Shown one piece after another: positions 1-13,212 of a stretch of DNA of 15,483 nucleotides. The DNA comes from JALSHZ01 sp964614535 (lineage in GTDB: Bacteria > Pseudomonadota > Gammaproteobacteria > UWMA-0217): assembly GCA_964614535.1 (NCBI GenBank), contig CAZTOZ010000044.1, positions 1 through 15,483 on the forward strand, written 5' to 3'. The notes beneath the pieces are model-generated. The model was not told the origin of the DNA. It saw only the letters and a program-made list of their open reading frames with translations, and searched no databases. The position numbers and the translations under genes are program-made. The first letter of the stretch is position 1; each line of letters opens with the position of its first letter.

Positions 1-140
1 AGATGGTCATGCCTGGGGACAACGTGAAGATCACGGTGAGCCTGATTGCGCCGATTGCGATGGAAGAGGGGCTGCGCTTTGCGATCCGCGAGGGTGGTCG
101 TACCGTAGGCGCCGGTGTTGTATCCAAAATTATTGAGTGA
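1..140 (+). CDS. tuf: Elongation factor Tu, C-terminal end (partial)
   Basis: This is the 3' end of a tuf gene. The reading frame starts at position 3 and gives 45 residues before a TGA stop at 138-140. The residues are the end of EF-Tu domain III, including MPGDN, PIAMEEGLRFAIREGG and RTVGAGVV, and the protein ends SKIIE. EF-Tu is the cytoplasmic GTPase that carries aminoacyl-tRNA to the ribosomal A site. The gene is cut by the window edge, so its start and GTPase domain are not visible. A second tuf copy begins at 15331 in the same orientation, so the intervening cluster is bracketed by two tuf genes, as in many gammaproteobacteria. Identification is certain at family level. The visible parts of the two copies do not overlap, so they cannot be compared here. 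Confidence 0.97.
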   Translation, partial: MVMPGDNVKITVSLIAPIAMEEGLRFAIREGGRTVGAGVVSKIIE

Positions 141-160
141 TACCCTGTTCGGCCCCATGC

Positions 161-198
161 GACAGCGGCAGCGTGTGTCTGCCGCTGTCTTGTTTTTT
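161..198 (+). terminator. Intrinsic terminator of the upstream tuf transcript
   Basis: A perfect 10-bp inverted repeat pairs GACAGCGGCA (161-170) with TGCCGCTGTC (180-189) around a 9-nt loop. It is followed at once by a T-rich tract, TTGTTTTTTG. It begins 20 nt after the tuf stop codon. This is a classic Rho-independent terminator and should separate the tuf transcript from the tRNA-Trp/secE/nusG unit. The side upstream of the stem has no A-rich tract, so it looks one-directional. Confidence 0.93.
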
Positions 199-324
199 GT
201 AACCGCTTGGTATGCACCGCTTCAAGCGTCGTCACAGTAAGGTTTTGCCCTGCCCTTTTCGGGATTTGTCGCGAAAGCTCCTCTGATCCGGCGTCCTGTG
301 GTAATCCGGGCAGTTGCTTTTTCT

Positions 325-400
325 AGGCCAGTGGCTCAATTGGTAGAGCAGCGGTCTCCAAAACCGCAGGTTGGGGGTTCGAGTCCCTCCTGGCCTGCCA
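325..400 (+). tRNA. trpT: tRNA-Trp (anticodon CCA)
   Basis: This is a complete 76-nt cloverleaf. The acceptor stem pairs AGGCCAG (325-331) with CTGGCCT (390-396) over 7 bp, followed by discriminator G397 and an encoded CCA at 398-400. The D arm contains GCTC...GAGC with AATTGGTA in the loop. The anticodon stem is GCGGT/ACCGC (351-355 with 363-367), with loop CTCCAAA and anticodon CCA at 358-360, which reads UGG. The variable loop is AGGTT. The T stem (373-377 with 385-389, one G-U pair) closes the TTCGAGT loop. The sequence is close to E. coli tRNA-Trp. It lies 45 nt before secE with no terminator between, so it is probably cut from a shared primary transcript. No convincing promoter was found in 200-324. 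The closest is an extended -10-like TGTGGTAAT at 297-305 without a matching -35. Confidence 0.97.
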
Positions 401-445
401 TTATTCGAGATAGTGGCAGCACTAACGGTCGTCTGCGAAGAGTCT

Positions 446-823
446 ATGTCCAAAGATAGCAAGGAATCCCCGTCGTCCCCGCAGGACAAGCTGAAGCTTG
501 CCGGTGCGCTGGCGCTCGTCGCCGCGGGTATCGTCGGCTTCTACTACTTCTCCGAGGGCTCGAATCTCTATCGGGTGCTGGGGATGCTGGCGCTGTTCGG
601 TGTTGCCGCCGCGTTGTTTCTCACCACTGAGAAGGGGCAGTCGCTGCTGGCCTTTATGCGTGGTGCGCGCGCCGAGGTGCGCAAGATGGTCTGGCCCACC
701 CGCCAGGAAGCGCTGCAGACGACGCTGATCGTCATGGTGCTCGTGGTGATCGTGGGTATTTTTCTCTGGCTCGTCGATATGGTTCTCGGTTGGGGAGTCA
801 GGCAAGTGATTGGGGGAGCCTGA
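446..823 (+). CDS. secE: Preprotein translocase subunit SecE
   Basis: SecE is the small inner-membrane subunit that clamps SecY in the SecYEG protein-export channel. The product is 125 residues, near the 127 of E. coli. It has the three-helix gammaproteobacterial layout: a hydrophilic N-terminus, membrane helices at about 18-35, 41-59 and 93-115, and between the second and third the conserved amphipathic SecE signature EVRKMVWPTRQEALQTT (77-93). The ATG at 446 is preferred because the in-frame extension upstream runs into tRNA-Trp, and because the peptide beginning MSKDSKES resembles other SecE N-termini. The purine-rich AAGAG at 438-442 is only a weak, close ribosome-binding site. The gene is followed after one base by nusG, the universal secE-nusG pair, so the two are co-transcribed and probably translationally coupled. 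Confidence 0.96.
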   Translation: MSKDSKESPSSPQDKLKLAGALALVAAGIVGFYYFSEGSNLYRVLGMLALFGVAAALFLTTEKGQSLLAFMRGARAEVRKMVWPTRQEALQTTLIVMVLVVIVGIFLWLVDMVLGWGVRQVIGGA

Positions 824-824
824 C

Positions 825-1358
825 ATGGCCCTGCGTTGGTATGTTGTGCACGCCTACTCCGGCTTCGAGTTGCAGGTGAAGCGCTCGCTGGAGGAGCGTA
901 TCAAGCGTTACGGCATGGAAGAGTATTTCGGCGAGATCCTTGTGCCCACCGAGGAGGTGGTCGAGATGCGCGAGGGCCAGAAACGTCGTAGCGAGCGCAA
1001 GTTCTTCCCCGGCTATGTGCTGGTGCAGATGGAGGTCAACGAAGACACCTGGCATCTGGTCAAGGACGTGCCCAAGGTGCTCGGTTTCATCGGCGGAACC
1101 AGTGACAAGCCGGCGCCGATCTCCGAGAAGGAGGTCGATGTCATTCTCAATCGTGTGCAGGAGGGGGTGGAGAAGCCTCGTCCCAAGGTGTTGTTCGACG
1201 TTGGCGAGGTCGTGCGGGTCATCGATGGTCCGTTCAACGATTTCAACGCCGTCATCGAGGAAGTCAACTACGAGAAGAACCGGCTGCTGGCCGCCGTGCA
1301 GATGTTCGGCAGATCCACGCCGGTCGAGCTCGAATTCCATCAGGTAGAGAAGACCTGA
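825..1358 (+). CDS. nusG: Transcription termination/antitermination factor NusG
   Basis: NusG binds the RNA polymerase clamp. It suppresses pausing, contacts Rho, and links polymerase to the leading ribosome through S10. The product is 177 residues against 181 in E. coli. The NGN domain covers about 1-115 and includes RWYVVHAYSGFE, MVPTEEVV-like VPTEEVVEMR, SERKFFPGYVLVQM and GFIGGTSDKPAPIS. The C-terminal KOW domain (about 125-177) contains FDVGEVVRVIDGPFNDFNA and ends in GRSTPVELEFHQVEKT. ATG at 825 is chosen because GGGGGAG at 812-818 lies 6 nt upstream and homology begins there; an in-frame TTG at 810 would overlap secE needlessly. Only one base separates it from the secE stop. No terminator hairpin with a T-run follows, so readthrough into rplK is possible. 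Confidence 0.98.
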   Translation: MALRWYVVHAYSGFELQVKRSLEERIKRYGMEEYFGEILVPTEEVVEMREGQKRRSERKFFPGYVLVQMEVNEDTWHLVKDVPKVLGFIGGTSDKPAPISEKEVDVILNRVQEGVEKPRPKVLFDVGEVVRVIDGPFNDFNAVIEEVNYEKNRLLAAVQMFGRSTPVELEFHQVEKT

Positions 1359-1372
1359 ATTTCCGTCAATGT

Positions 1373-1414
1373 CGGGGAGCGCGGGCCCTCGGGCGTGCCG
1401 CGCGTCTGTACCCG
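1373..1414 (+). promoter_or_regulatory. Possible L1-type regulatory hairpin in the rplK leader
   Basis: Between nusG and rplK the transcript can form an outer stem CGGG (1373-1376) with CCCG (1411-1414), and an inner stem GCGCGG (1379-1384) with CCGCGC (1398-1403). They are separated by an asymmetric internal loop (GA on the 5' side, about 7 nt on the 3' side). In E. coli, protein L1 represses rplK-rplA by binding a two-helix mRNA element in this position that mimics its 23S rRNA site. The general shape and position fit, but I did not recognise conserved L1-site bases with confidence, and GC-rich DNA easily gives short stems. No sigma70 promoter equivalent to E. coli rplKp was convincing in 1359-1429. 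Confidence 0.3.
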
Positions 1415-1429
1415 TAACAGGAGTAACCC

Positions 1430-1864
1430 ATGGCCAAGAAGATCGAAGCCTATATCAAGCTGCAGGTTCCTGCAGGCGAGGCGAACCCCAGTCCGCCGGT
1501 CGGCCCCGCGCTGGGTCAGCACGGCGTCAACATCATGGAGTTCTGCAAGGCGTTCAACGCGCAGACCCAGAAGGTGGAGAAGGGGCTGCCGATTCCCGTC
1601 GTCATCACGGTATTCAACGACAAGAGCTTTACTTTCGTCACCAAGACGCCGCCCGCGTCGATCCTGCTGAAGAAGGCGGCCGGGATCAAGAGCGGCAGCG
1701 CCGTGCCCAATATGAACAAGGTTGGCAAGGTCACGCGCGAGCAGCTCGAGGAGATCGCCACCCTGAAGAAGCCGGATCTCACGGCGGCGGATATGGATGC
1801 CGCGGTTCGCACCATTGCGGGTACCGCGCGGAGCATGGGTCTCGAAGTCGAGGGGGTGGTGTAA
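1430..1864 (+). CDS. rplK: 50S ribosomal protein L11
   Basis: L11 binds the GTPase-associated centre of 23S rRNA at the base of the stalk. It is needed for factor-dependent GTP hydrolysis and for RelA sensing of uncharged tRNA, and it is the target of thiostrepton-type antibiotics. The 144-residue product (142 in E. coli) has the N-terminal domain with the proline-rich PSPPVGPALGQHGVNI segment (about 21-36) and FNAQT. The C-terminal rRNA-binding domain starts near residue 74 and contains PPASILLKKAAG and a late DMDAAVRTIAGTARSMG helix. ATG at 1430 is supported by AGGAG at 1419-1423 with 6-nt spacing and by the conserved MAKKIEAYIKLQ start, whose N-terminal and lysine residues are PrmA methylation targets in E. 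coli. The stop abuts the rplA start. Confidence 0.98.
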   Translation: MAKKIEAYIKLQVPAGEANPSPPVGPALGQHGVNIMEFCKAFNAQTQKVEKGLPIPVVITVFNDKSFTFVTKTPPASILLKKAAGIKSGSAVPNMNKVGKVTREQLEEIATLKKPDLTAADMDAAVRTIAGTARSMGLEVEGVV

Positions 1865-2560
1865 ATGGCTAAGCTGAGCAAGCGCATGAAGGCCGCGCGC
1901 GAAAAGGTGGATCCTCAAAAGCAGTACGAAGCCTCCGAAGCCATGCGGTTGGTCAAGGAGACCGCCATGGCCAAGTTCGTCGAATCCGTCGATGTGGCGG
2001 TCAACCTCGGCGTCGATCCGCGCAAGTCGGATCAGGTCGTGCGGGGTGCGACCGTGCTGCCGAAGGGGACGGGGCAGAGCGTCCGCGTCGCGGTCTTCGC
2101 CCAGGGCGAGAACGCCGACAAGGCCCGGGAGGCGGGTGCCGACATCGTCGGTTTCGAGGACCTGGCCGAAGAGGTGAAGAAAGGCAACATGGATTTCGAT
2201 GTCGTCATCGCCACTCCCGATGCGATGCGCGTCGTGGGGCAGCTTGGTCAGATCCTCGGTCCGCGCGGACTGATGCCGAATCCGAAGGTTGGCACCGTTA
2301 CGCCGGATGTCGAGTCCGCGGTGAAGAATGCCAAGGCTGGGCAGGTGCGTTATCGCACCGACAAGGCCGGCATCATCCACTGCGTCATTGGCAAGGCCGA
2401 TTTTGCCGAGGCCGATCTGGAGGAGAATCTCAACGCTCTGCTGGCCGACCTGATCAAGCTCAAGCCGTCGTCGGCCAAGGGTGTCTATGTGAAGAAGGTT
2501 TCGGTTGCGGCCACCATGGGCCCTTCCGTGACCATCGACAAGAGCTCCCTGGCGATCTGA
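1865..2560 (+). CDS. rplA: 50S ribosomal protein L1
   Basis: L1 forms the mobile L1 stalk near the ribosomal E site and helps release deacylated tRNA. In E. coli it also represses its own rplK-rplA mRNA. The product is 231 residues (234 in E. coli). It carries the L1 family signature ILGPRGLMPNPKVGTVT in domain II, a two-domain fold with the N- and C-terminal parts together forming domain I (FVESVDVAVNLGVDPRKSDQ early, KGVYVKKVSVAATMGPSV late). The ATG follows the rplK TAA directly with no gap. The Shine-Dalgarno-like GAGGGGG (1850-1856, 8-nt spacing) lies inside the rplK coding end, so translation is almost certainly coupled to rplK. A 6-bp inverted repeat spans the stop codon (2551-2565). 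Confidence 0.98.
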   Translation: MAKLSKRMKAAREKVDPQKQYEASEAMRLVKETAMAKFVESVDVAVNLGVDPRKSDQVVRGATVLPKGTGQSVRVAVFAQGENADKAREAGADIVGFEDLAEEVKKGNMDFDVVIATPDAMRVVGQLGQILGPRGLMPNPKVGTVTPDVESAVKNAKAGQVRYRTDKAGIIHCVIGKADFAEADLEENLNALLADLIKLKPSSAKGVYVKKVSVAATMGPSVTIDKSSLAI

Positions 2561-2584
2561 TCGCCGGGGGTTTCCCACTTTGAT

Positions 2585-2765
2585 CCACCGGCGGGAAGCC
2601 GGTGGTCATCGAAGACCGCAGGTGCCAGGCAAGGCCTGGCTTAATGGGTGGTTCCCGGCCTGCGCAGATGGTGTAACCCGGGTTGAACCTGCCACGGGAG
2701 CACCGCTGGTGTCAGCGCCCAGGCGCTGATGTTCGTGAACCGTGGCAGGCCCAGGTGGCTGCCAC
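2585..2765 (+). promoter_or_regulatory. L10 leader: L10-L7/L12 autoregulatory RNA before rplJ
   Basis: The 221-nt rplA-rplJ gap is a chain of stems. Hairpin A pairs CCACCGGC (2585-2592) with GCCGGTGG (2598-2605). The L10-type core has CGCAGG (2617-2622) pairing with CCTGCG (2659-2664), flanked by GAAGAC before and CAGATGGTG after, which looks like the kink-turn recognised by the L10-(L12) complex. It encloses a 7-bp hairpin GCCAGGC/GCCTGGC (2624-2640) followed by TTAATG. Next, a 10-bp stem CCTGCCACGG (2688-2697) with CCGTGGCAGG (2740-2749) encloses TCAGCGC/GCGCTGA (2712-2718 with 2723-2729). A final GTGGC...GCCAC dyad (2755-2765) lies just before the rplJ Shine-Dalgarno. The sequence pattern and position match the known L10 leader family, in which excess L10-L7/L12 binds and represses rplJL translation. 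Confidence 0.88.
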
Positions 2766-2781
2766 AAGAGGAGAGCTAATC

Positions 2782-3312
2782 GTGGCTTTGAATCTCGAAG
2801 GCAAGAAGAAAGTTGTTGCTGAGGTTGCTGCGGTGGCTGCTGAGGCCCATTCCGCGATTGCAGCAGAGTATCGCGGTCTGGTCGTGGGTGAGATGACCGA
2901 ATTGCGCGCCAAGGCGCGGGAATCGGGGGTCTACCTGCGAGTGGTCAAAAACACGCTCGCGCGTCGGGCCGTGGAAGGCACCCAGTTCGAGTGCATGCAG
3001 GAGGGCTTCGTCGGCCCGCTGATGCTTGCATTCTCGCTGGAGGATCCCGGCTCGGCGGCTCGTTTGCTGAAGGATTTCGCCAAGGAGCATGAAGCCCTGC
3101 AGGTGAAGATGATCGGTATGTCCGGTCAGGTCCATGATGCATCCGAGCTTGCGCGTTTCGCGAGTCTGCCGACGAAGGATCAGGCCATCAGTATGCTGAT
3201 GTCCGTGATGAAGGCGCCGGTGGAGAAGCTCGCCAGAACCCTCAACGAGGTGCCTGGCAAGCTGGTGCGTACAGTAGCCGCCATACGCGATCAGAAAGAA
3301 TCCGCCGCCTGA
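2782..3312 (+). CDS. rplJ: 50S ribosomal protein L10
   Basis: L10 anchors the L7/L12 dimers to the ribosome, forming the stalk that recruits translational GTPases. The product is 176 residues, a little longer than the 165 of E. coli. The N-terminal rRNA-binding domain includes MTELRAKARESGVYLRVVKNTLARRAVEGTQFE split over about 40-75, and the C-terminal helix that binds L7/L12 lies in roughly the last 30 residues (PVEKLARTLNEVPGKLVRTVAAIRD). The extra length sits before that helix, in MSVMKAPVEKLARTLNEVPG. The start is GTG at 2782, which gives the family N-terminus MALNLEGKKKVVAEVA and has AGAGGAG (2767-2773) 8 nt upstream. A longer in-frame reading from 2683 would translate through the L10 leader structure and is rejected. 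It is followed 48 nt later by rplL. Confidence 0.97.
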   Translation: MALNLEGKKKVVAEVAAVAAEAHSAIAAEYRGLVVGEMTELRAKARESGVYLRVVKNTLARRAVEGTQFECMQEGFVGPLMLAFSLEDPGSAARLLKDFAKEHEALQVKMIGMSGQVHDASELARFASLPTKDQAISMLMSVMKAPVEKLARTLNEVPGKLVRTVAAIRDQKESAA

Positions 3313-3360
3313 GTTCAGGTCGGTTCAACCCGTTAGATATTTGTATTTAGGAGAGTAACA

Positions 3361-3741
3361 ATGGCTGTTTCCAAAGAAGACATTCTTGACGCAATTGCGG
3401 AAATGTCGGTAATGGATGTCGTCGATCTGATTTCGGCGATGGAAGAGAAATTTGGCGTTTCCGCTGCGGCGGCCGTGGCGGCCGTGCCGGTTGCCGGCGC
3501 CGGTGGCGACGAAGGTGGTGCCGAGGCGAAGGACGAGTTCGATGTCGTCATGACCAGCTTCGGCAACAGCAAGGTGGGCGTCATCAAGGTCGTGCGTGGC
3601 ATCACCGGCCTGGGCCTGAAAGAGGCCAAGGACATGGTCGAGGGCGTGCCGTCCACGATCAAGGAAGGTGTTACCAAGGACGAAGCCGAGGAGCTCAAGA
3701 AGCAACTCGAAGAGGCTGGCGCAACCGTCGAGCTCAAGTAA
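3361..3741 (+). CDS. rplL: 50S ribosomal protein L7/L12
   Basis: L7/L12 is the multi-copy acidic stalk protein that recruits EF-Tu, EF-G and initiation and release factors. The 126-residue product (121 in E. coli) has the N-terminal dimerisation and L10-binding helices (1-33), a flexible alanine/glycine/valine-rich hinge (about 34-56), and the factor-binding C-terminal domain (57-126). That domain has the conserved segments KVGVIKVVRGITGLGLKEAK (71-90) and DMVEGVPSTIKEGV. The ATG has AGGAG (3349-3353) 7 nt upstream, in a locally AT-rich leader that suits the high, separate translation rate expected of a protein needed in four copies per ribosome. Expression should be fed back through the L10 leader upstream. 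An attenuator-like hairpin follows 42 nt after the stop. Confidence 0.98.
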   Translation: MAVSKEDILDAIAEMSVMDVVDLISAMEEKFGVSAAAAVAAVPVAGAGGDEGGAEAKDEFDVVMTSFGNSKVGVIKVVRGITGLGLKEAKDMVEGVPSTIKEGVTKDEAEELKKQLEEAGATVELK

Positions 3742-3783
3742 CCCTGAGTTTGCTGGCTCACAATCGTCGGTTTCTACCGATCA

Positions 3784-3820
3784 GGCTGGCAGCCTCCGCG
3801 GCTGTCGGCCTTTTTCTGTT
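3784..3820 (+). terminator. Attenuator / partial terminator between rplL and rpoB
   Basis: The 11-nt arms GGCTGGCAGCC (3784-3794) and GGCTGTCGGCC (3800-3810) pair along their full length with two G-U pairs and a 5-nt loop. TTTTTCTGTTT follows. By form this is a Rho-independent terminator. By position it corresponds to the E. coli rplL-rpoB attenuator, which lets only a fraction of transcripts continue into rpoBC and so keeps polymerase subunits below ribosomal protein levels. There is no convincing promoter between it and rpoB at 3876, so rpoBC presumably depends on readthrough. Confidence 0.88.
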
Positions 3821-3875
3821 TCCCCTGTGTGATCAGGGCGCGAAATCTGGCACCTGATAGAAAAGAGGTTTGATA

Positions 3876-7952
<4,077 letters not shown>

Positions 7953-7971
7953 GTCCGGGAGTTATTAGCAG

Positions 7972-12189
<4,218 letters not shown>

Positions 12190-12214
12190 TCAGCAACCGG
12201 CGTCAATAGTGCGT

Positions 12215-12245
12215 GGCCGATTTTGTGCTTGACAGCACATCGGCC
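12215..12245. repeat. Inverted repeat centred on the -35 box of the rpsL promoter
   Basis: GGCCGAT (12215-12221) and GTGC (12225-12228) on the left are matched by GCAC (12235-12238) and ATCGGCC (12239-12245) on the right. That makes 11 complementary pairs interrupted only by a TTT on the left arm. The six bases at the centre are exactly the TTGACA -35 box. It could be an operator, or a hairpin in transcripts reading through from rpoC. There is no T-run after the right arm, so it is not a standard terminator. Confidence 0.6.
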
Positions 12246-12257
12246 GCTCACTAGAAT
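12229..12257 (+). promoter_or_regulatory. Sigma70 promoter of the rpsL-rpsG-fusA-tuf (str) operon
   Basis: The -35 box TTGACA (12229-12234) is a perfect consensus. A 17-bp spacer leads to TAGAAT (12252-12257), five of six to TATAAT. This is by far the strongest promoter in the window and lies in the 142-nt rpoC-rpsL gap. Initiation is expected near A12263. The discriminator just after the -10 box is GCGCC, which is GC-rich as in promoters inhibited by ppGpp and DksA, so stringent control is a reasonable inference. Confidence 0.92.
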
Positions 12258-12267
12258 GCGCCACCCC

Positions 12268-12307
12268 CGACAGACCTAGGCTCATCCCGGGTCTGTCGTT
12301 TCTGTTT
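12268..12307 (+). terminator. Attenuator-like hairpin in the rpsL leader
   Basis: CGACAGACC (12268-12276) pairs perfectly with GGTCTGTCG (12290-12298). A G-U pair and two more G-C pairs can extend the stem inward. The tract TTTCTGTTT (12299-12307) follows. The hairpin starts only about 5 nt after the expected transcription start, so every mRNA from the str promoter would carry it. It has the form of an intrinsic terminator with a slightly imperfect T-run. It may terminate readthrough from rpoC, attenuate the str operon, or simply protect the mRNA 5' end. Confidence 0.7.
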
Positions 12308-12331
12308 AGGGCGGGAGAAACCTGAGAAAAC

Positions 12332-12706
12332 ATGGCAACGATCAACCAGTTAGTACGCAAGCCGAGAAAGCGTAAACCATCGAAGAGCAATGTCCCTGCG
12401 TTGGAGGCCTGTCCACAGCGTCGAGGGGTCTGTACGCGTGTCTATACCACCACGCCGAAGAAGCCGAACTCGGCGATGCGGAAGGTGGCGCGGGTGCGTC
12501 TGACCAACGGGTACGAGGTGACCAGTTATATCGGTGGTGAGGGCCACAATCTGCAGGAGCACTCGGTGGTGCTGATTCGCGGTGGTCGTGTCAAGGACTT
12601 GCCTGGTGTTCGTTATCATGTCGTGCGTGGCAGCCTCGATACCCAGGGCGTTGCAAATCGTATGCAGGCGCGTTCCAAGTACGGAACCAAGCGTCCCAAG
12701 AAGTAA
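12332..12706 (+). CDS. rpsL: 30S ribosomal protein S12
   Basis: S12 sits at the decoding centre, monitors codon-anticodon pairing and governs fidelity. The product is 124 residues, the same as E. coli. It has the conserved PALEACPQRRGVCTRVYTTT (22-41), the PKKPNSAMRKVARVRLTNG loop (42-60), and GHNLQEHSVVLIRGGRVKDLPG (71-92). K43 and K88, where streptomycin-resistance mutations arise in other bacteria, are the sensitive lysines, and D89 is the aspartate methylthiolated by RimO in E. coli. The start is fixed by the family N-terminus MATINQLVRKPRKRK. The likely ribosome-binding site GGGAG (12313-12317) is 14 nt away, longer than ideal, with a weaker GAG at 12324-12326. It is the first gene of the str operon, behind a strong promoter. 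Confidence 0.98.
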   Translation: MATINQLVRKPRKRKPSKSNVPALEACPQRRGVCTRVYTTTPKKPNSAMRKVARVRLTNGYEVTSYIGGEGHNLQEHSVVLIRGGRVKDLPGVRYHVVRGSLDTQGVANRMQARSKYGTKRPKK

Positions 12707-12717
12707 GGTAATCAGCT

Positions 12718-13188
12718 ATGTCGAGAAGAGCCAGAGCGCCGAAGCGCAAGATTCTGCCTGATCCGAAATACAAGAGCCTGGAATTGGCGAAGTTCATCAA
12801 CATCGTCATGAAGGACGGCAAAAAGTCGGTGGCCGAAAAAATTCTCTATGGTGCGATCGACATCATCGAGGAGAAAATGAAGGTGGACGGTCCCGAGGCT
12901 GTCAGCAAGGCGATCGAAAATGTCGCGCCGTTGGTGGAGGTCAAGTCCCGCCGGGTCGGTGGTGCCACCTACCAGGTTCCCGTCGAGGTGCGTCCGGTGC
13001 GGCAGAAGGCGCTGGCGATGCGCTGGTTGTCCGAGGCTGCGCGCAAGCGTGGTGAGAAGTCGATGGCGCAGAAGCTCGCCGGCGAGTTGATGGATGCCGC
13101 CGAAGGTCGTGGATCGGCTGTCAAGAAGCGTGAGGATACGCACCGCATGGCGGAGGCCAACAAGGCCTTTGCTCACTATCGCTGGTAG
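12718..13188 (+). CDS. rpsG: 30S ribosomal protein S7
   Basis: S7 nucleates assembly of the 30S head and lies near the E-site tRNA. The 156-residue product has the usual bacterial length without the C-terminal extension of E. coli K-12. It carries the family start MSRRARAPKRKILPDPKYKS and the S7 signatures LELAKFINIVMKDGKKSVAEKILYG-like core (about 20-44), VGGATYQVPVEVRPVRQ (80-96) and HRMAEANKAFAHYRW at the C-terminus. The ATG is 11 nt after the rpsL stop. The only Shine-Dalgarno-like element, TAAGG (12704-12708), includes that stop codon, so translation is probably coupled to rpsL. In E. coli S7 represses its operon through an rpsL-rpsG spacer of roughly 100 nt, which is absent here. Confidence 0.98.
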   Translation: MSRRARAPKRKILPDPKYKSLELAKFINIVMKDGKKSVAEKILYGAIDIIEEKMKVDGPEAVSKAIENVAPLVEVKSRRVGGATYQVPVEVRPVRQKALAMRWLSEAARKRGEKSMAQKLAGELMDAAEGRGSAVKKREDTHRMAEANKAFAHYRW

Positions 13189-13212
13189 ATCGGAAAAAAA
13201 GGAAGGAGCAGA

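Noticed and set aside
200..324. Promoter for tRNA-Trp
   Set aside because: An extended -10-like TGTGGTAAT (297-305) and TTGTCG (266-271) exist, but their spacing is wrong and no pair fits sigma70 well. A promoter is likely here, but I cannot place it.
371..445. N-terminal extension of SecE starting inside the tRNA
   Set aside because: It would translate the T arm and acceptor stem of tRNA-Trp. The SecE-like sequence begins at the ATG at 446.
2683..2781. N-terminal extension of L10
   Set aside because: It would read through the L10 leader helices. GTG at 2782 has a good Shine-Dalgarno and gives the conserved MALNLE start.
3779..3858. GATCAGG repeated at 3779-3785 and 3831-3837, with CCTGAT at 3853-3858, as a possible antiterminator
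   Set aside because: The complementary CCTGAT lies downstream of the terminator, so it is transcribed too late to prevent termination. It could at most form a small 6-bp hairpin before rpoB.
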